NCBI GenBank assembly: GCA_001899685.1
Contig: MKWG01000007.1
Location: 190,206 to 254,205, forward strand
Length of the DNA: 64,000 nt
From: Sphingobacteriales bacterium 44-15
Lineage (GTDB): Bacteria > Bacteroidota > Bacteroidia > Chitinophagales > Chitinophagaceae
Direction: 5' to 3'
Below are positions 61,101 to 64,000 of this stretch, in pieces. A program made the position numbers and the translations under genes. Numbering within the stretch: the first letter of the stretch is position 1; each line of letters starts with the position of its first letter. The notes under the pieces are model-generated. The model made no database searches, had not been told where the DNA came from, and saw only the letters and a list, made by a program, of their open reading frames with translations.

Positions 61101-64000
61101 AAGATATACCATTCCATCCACGCTTACCATTCCGGCAAACCAGGCTGCGGCATCATTTACCATCGGCGCTAATGAGAATAATGCAACCGAAGGTCCCCTG
61201 CAGGATACGGTAAGAATAACCGCCAGCGGGTTTGCATCTGCCAAAGCAGGCTTTACACTATTGGATAATGATAATCCTACATTGACCATCAGCAACCTGC
61301 CGGCCGAAACAACAGAAGGCAATACCGTTACTTTCCGCATCAGCACCAGCCTTGCACCATCCGCGGCGCTTACTGTTTATTTAACATCAGGCAACCAGAA
61401 ACGTTTCCCGTTGCCGGCTACGGTTACCATTGCTGCGGGCGCCACTTACGTGGATGTGCCTGTTGCGCTGGTACAGGACAGCATTCCTGAAATAAGCGAA
61501 AGCGTTAGTATTGCGGCAGGCGCAGCCAACCATATTTCGGCCAGTGCATCCATATTGGTAAATGACGATGATGTGCCCGGGCTGGAATTAGTAATACAAA
61601 CCAACACCATTGCAGAATCTGCCGGGTACTATGCCACACAGGCAACGCTTCGCCGCATTTCCGGCAGCAACTCCATTGCGTTCACCGCCAGCTTATCTGC
61701 AAGCATCAGCAATACATTGATATTGCCGCAAAATATTTCATTGGCCAAAGGTGAAAATGAAAAAACATTTTATGTAGGTGTATTAGATAATACACAGGCA
61801 GAGGGAGACCGCCAGGTAATCATTACTGCATCTGTATTTGTAAGCTCCTGCGGATGCAGCGCCCCGCCATCCAGCTCAGGTTCGGTATCCGCCACCATTA
61901 AGGTGACGGATGACGACGGCCCGGCATTGATATTATCAGCCAACCCGCTTACACTTGCAGAAGGTCTGACCAATGCAGGCACATTAAGAATAACACGTAA
62001 TACCGCTACCACCCAGGCGCTCACTGTAAACTTATCTTCATCCAATACAGGTGAAGCCACTGTGCCTGCCACAGCAACTATTGCTGCCGGTTCTGCTTTT
62101 GTAGAAGTGCCCATTACCACTATCAATGACGGAGTAGCAGACGGTAATAAACAGGTGTACTTTAATGCAACGGCCAGCGGGTTGTCAACAGGTTCTGTAT
62201 GGATAGTGGTAACCGATCAGAACAAACCGGATCTGCAAATAACATCTGCAACAGTAAGCAACAGCACCCTGCAGGCAATGGCATTGCTCAACTACCGCTT
62301 ATCAGTAAAAAATACAGGTCTTGCCACAGCGCCTTCGGGATTGCTGGTACGCGGCTATCTTTCTAAAAACACTGTGCTGGATGATGCAGACACACTGCTA
62401 ACCGAATATACCATTACATCACCCATTGCAGTAGGAGAAACGGTGCAGGTTGTAGATGCCGCCGGTGTCCCCAACTTACCCGGCGGGTATTATCTTATCT
62501 TTAAAGTCAACCCGCTTTCAGATATAACAGAGTTGTTATTAACCAATAACACATCGCAGCCTGTAGCGGTAACCATTAATCCTGATTATACGGCTACTGC
62601 AAGCGTGGCAAATGCTTATTACTTACAGGGAACCGCTGTAGCCATTACCGGCCATGCGGTAAAATCAAATGGTACCGCTGCCGGTAATGTGGCGGTAGAT
62701 GTATATGTAATTAACAACGGATACAGGAAAACCATTGCAGCCACCACCAATGCACAGGGAGATTTTAGTACCGTATACACGCCTTTAACCAATGAGGCAG
62801 GACATTATATGGTAAGCGCAGGTTATCCCGGCACCAATACTTCAGAGGAACAGGATGCATTTGATATTTTAGGTGTAAGGATCAACAGCGGCGCTGTGCC
62901 CCAGTTTAAAGTAACCATTAATGATACGTTACGAGGCAGCCTGCAGGTAGTGAACCTCTCCAACCAGGCACTCAATGATTTTACAATAGATAAAATAAGC
63001 GTTCCCGGCGGCGCCAGTATACATTTTGATACTATTCAAACGCTGGCGGGCAATGCCACCGCCAGTATCGGTTATGAAGTTTCCGGTTCATCCATATCGC
63101 CCGGAACGGTATTCAGCGTTGCCGGCATGAATGCCGTGAGCCGGGAGGGAACCATACAACCGTTGAATATTTTCTATTTCTGCCAGGCGCCCAATGGTTA
63201 TGTAGAAGCAGATATCAGCAGCATCGATGTATCCATATCCCCGGCTGCAGGTGAAAAATCAGTACAGTTCAAGCTGATCAATAAAGGCAACGGCTACTCT
63301 GGCGATATTAAGCTAAGCCTGCCCAATGCAAACTGGCTCAACAGCGTAACGCCGGTAAATATTTCATCGCTTGCCCCCGGAGATACCACAACAGTAGTGC
63401 TTAAATTCAGTGCACTGGATGAAGTGCCGTTTAATTATACCATTAACGGTACCATCGCCGTCAATACACAAAACGGCAACTCCTTCAGCATTCCGTTTGC
63501 CTTCAGGAAGGTATCTGCAACAACGGGCGATGTAAAAGTAGTAGCCACAGACCAGTTTACTTATTATACCGAAGGCGGTCCCAACGTGGCAGGCGCCCAT
63601 GTAACCATTAAAAATTATTACACAGGAGAAATATATGCAGAAGGCAATACAGACAACAGCGGTATTTTCCTGGCCACAGGTGTTCCGGAAGGAACCCATA
63701 AGATAGTGGTATCAAAAGAAAAGCATTTGGATTATACCAATACGCTCACTATTAATCCGGGCAACACTATAACGCATACGGCATTCCTGAATTACCAGGC
63801 CATCACCTATAGCTGGACAGTGGTGCCTACAGCCATACAGGATGAATATGATATTACCCTTACCGCACAATTTGAAACCAATGTGCCCGCGCCGGTAGTA
63901 ACCATTGAAATGCCCAAAACAATGCCGCAGCTTTCCGGCAATGACAGCTATGCATTTAATGCAATACTTACCAACCATGGGCTTATCGCAGCAGAAGATG
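58117..64000 (+). CDS. Giant secreted multi-repeat protein, 3' end beyond window
   Basis: Open frame from ATG 58117 with no stop to the end (1961 residues visible). Signal peptide with hydrophobic AAVLLVCVCSAFANVHA. Five tandem beta repeats beginning EYFIDTDPG follow (starts 58216, 58492, 58738, 58984 and 59227; period 246 bp for units 2 and 3, and 243 for unit 4). Then PKD/Ig-like modules with TWS (about residues 550-830), a CARDB-like segment (about 830-960), four Calx-beta-like modules (about 960-1370, with LDNDNPTLTI, NDDDVPGLEL and DDDGPALIL), another CARDB-like segment, and carboxypeptidase-like domains. It looks like a T9SS-exported adhesin or surface protein; a sorting tail would be past 64000. 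Confidence 0.85.
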   Translation, partial: MKKMALFIKKAAVLLVCVCSAFANVHAQNIARVEYFIDTDPGFGSGTAVSISQGQQDITANFSVNISAVSDGFHNLYVRSFATPYTVTEEGKTVSKGGWSLASVRSFYKESIATTTNTLPNITGGEYFIDTDPGFGKGQPVSITPGTDLTNVSFNVNISNANIATGFHNLYIRFRDANGRWSQANVRMFYKEDINTITSTLPNITSGEYFIDTEPGLGKGQPISITPGTDLTNVSFNVNISNANIATGFHNLFMRFRDANGRWSQTNVRTFYKEDINTTSNTLPNITGGEYFIDNDPGHGKGQSISITPGTDLTNVSFNVNISNTSIAAGFHNLYVRFRDANGRWSQANVRSFYKEQLTGATALPNVVALEYFVDTDPGVGKGKKVNVTPSTNITSFNFPVDMSDVSIGNHKIYVRALDAAGKWSLVSSGDFKVEAPSEIYITIGKLPESLCSGVAFGIPFTVNTSYGSNNVFTAQLSDASGNFASPVNVGTLSSGNSGSINATLPANTAAGNGYRIRIIASSPLDTSAAGATITVLRLPDQAFSISGPSQACTGSQTYSISNIAPNTTYTWSLSEGGTLTDNGSSATVNWATPGTHTLTVTPSNSCGNGQARTLQVIISSGTPTITASGPLNFCESGSVVLTSSAASGNTWSTGATTQSITVTQSGTYTVTTGGTTCTATSEEVIVTVTANTIPTFNAIAPFCAGTQAPTLPASSVNGIAGTWSPAVISNMQSGTYTFTPTSATGCIASAQLPVTVMPAITPAFNAIPDITPGGSVPPLPATSLNGVSGTWSPAVISNTQSGSYTFTPVGTPCAVPVTINVVVRTAVDLAVQNVSASQTAISSNDQVTVSWNVANTGSAQSLIDWTEKIYLQSTDGTNRTLLKQTTYNVDGVIAVNQNIARSSVVTIPAQLAVGDQAVFVVEIVPGATVQEIAGTQANNTGVQATPVSIRKMLSVSLSATQITEGTQNGISVTVSRTGSLAGALTVNIATDLSGRYTIPSTLTIPANQAAASFTIGANENNATEGPLQDTVRITASGFASAKAGFTLLDNDNPTLTISNLPAETTEGNTVTFRISTSLAPSAALTVYLTSGNQKRFPLPATVTIAAGATYVDVPVALVQDSIPEISESVSIAAGAANHISASASILVNDDDVPGLELVIQTNTIAESAGYYATQATLRRISGSNSIAFTASLSASISNTLILPQNISLAKGENEKTFYVGVLDNTQAEGDRQVIITASVFVSSCGCSAPPSSSGSVSATIKVTDDDGPALILSANPLTLAEGLTNAGTLRITRNTATTQALTVNLSSSNTGEATVPATATIAAGSAFVEVPITTINDGVADGNKQVYFNATASGLSTGSVWIVVTDQNKPDLQITSATVSNSTLQAMALLNYRLSVKNTGLATAPSGLLVRGYLSKNTVLDDADTLLTEYTITSPIAVGETVQVVDAAGVPNLPGGYYLIFKVNPLSDITELLLTNNTSQPVAVTINPDYTATASVANAYYLQGTAVAITGHAVKSNGTAAGNVAVDVYVINNGYRKTIAATTNAQGDFSTVYTPLTNEAGHYMVSAGYPGTNTSEEQDAFDILGVRINSGAVPQFKVTINDTLRGSLQVVNLSNQALNDFTIDKISVPGGASIHFDTIQTLAGNATASIGYEVSGSSISPGTVFSVAGMNAVSREGTIQPLNIFYFCQAPNGYVEADISSIDVSISPAAGEKSVQFKLINKGNGYSGDIKLSLPNANWLNSVTPVNISSLAPGDTTTVVLKFSALDEVPFNYTINGTIAVNTQNGNSFSIPFAFRKVSATTGDVKVVATDQFTYYTEGGPNVAGAHVTIKNYYTGEIYAEGNTDNSGIFLATGVPEGTHKIVVSKEKHLDYTNTLTINPGNTITHTAFLNYQAITYSWTVVPTAIQDEYDITLTAQFETNVPAPVVTIEMPKTMPQLSGNDSYAFNAILTNHGLIAAED
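58492..59226. repeat. Near-identical 246-bp intragenic tandem repeats
   Basis: Units starting at 58492, 58738 and 58984 are near-identical at the DNA level over long stretches (for example CAGCATTACCCCCGGCACTG in units 2 and 3), whereas the flanking units at 58216 and 59227 are diverged. This indicates recent duplication or gene conversion and possible copy-number variation. Confidence 0.85.

Noticed and set aside
59823-62126. Several long minus-strand open frames opposite the giant protein
   Set aside because: They are shadows of the Thr/Ala/Val-rich plus-strand repeat gene, with no independent support.

Overview
The window reads as a Bacteroidetes chromosome, most likely from the family Chitinophagaceae. 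This rests on SusC/SusD and other TonB-dependent receptors, a PfkB/FbaB pair, Por/T9SS-type sorting-domain sequence, Bacteroidetes-only small families (DUF6029, DUF4625, DUF6728-like), and promoters of the Bacteroidetes form TTTG-N19-21-TAnnTTTG. No rRNA, tRNA, CRISPR array, transposase or integrase was seen.

Layout. 1-9.1 kb: a thiol/redox and efflux block. A truncated DUF3365 lipoprotein and thioredoxin 1 diverge. A compact minus-strand operon follows (TolC - membrane fusion protein - RND pump - DUF3240 - DUF2892 - Crp/Fnr regulator), then thioredoxin 2. Three promoters here share a GTNAC-N4-GTNAC palindrome centred about 29 bp upstream of the -7 element, the geometry of Crp/Fnr activation. 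9.2-21.7 kb: a stress/dormancy-like set with a BaeRF3-type protein, 6-phosphofructokinase II, class I aldolase, an AI-2E transporter, three universal stress proteins, a CoA transferase, a quinone-oxidoreductase-like enzyme and an orphan contractile-injection-type tube protein. 21.7-35.7 kb: mixed housekeeping and metabolic genes, including an orphan NusG-like factor, phosphoglucomutase, split Hdr-like Fe-S proteins, YceI, SlyD, RuvX, a CPBP protease and a UbiA-family prenyltransferase.

35.8-50.6 kb is one long minus-strand locus: SusC, SusD, DUF4625 lipoprotein, TlpA-like thioredoxin, DUF6029 barrel, Omp28-like thioredoxin-fold lipoprotein, TonB receptor, Cys-rich BNR lipoprotein, and a TonB receptor with an N-terminal heavy-metal domain. 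Its leader carries a 112-nt structure closely resembling a SAM-clan riboswitch under a textbook promoter. Next to it (51.5-53.0 kb) a trans-sulfuration enzyme is preceded by a clear SAM-I riboswitch and terminator. The large uptake locus therefore looks like part of the SAM/methionine response, which is the most interesting proposal in the window.

53.2-64 kb: a small DUF6728-like protein, lpxB, a coupled small membrane protein and surE, a divergent self-regulating XRE/S24 repressor with two palindromic operators, a secreted beta-helix protein, and the first 1961 residues of a giant secreted repeat protein that runs off the end.

A family of imperfect hairpin repeats built from GTGAAACGTGAGACGTGAAA-like arms occurs in at least twelve intergenic gaps.
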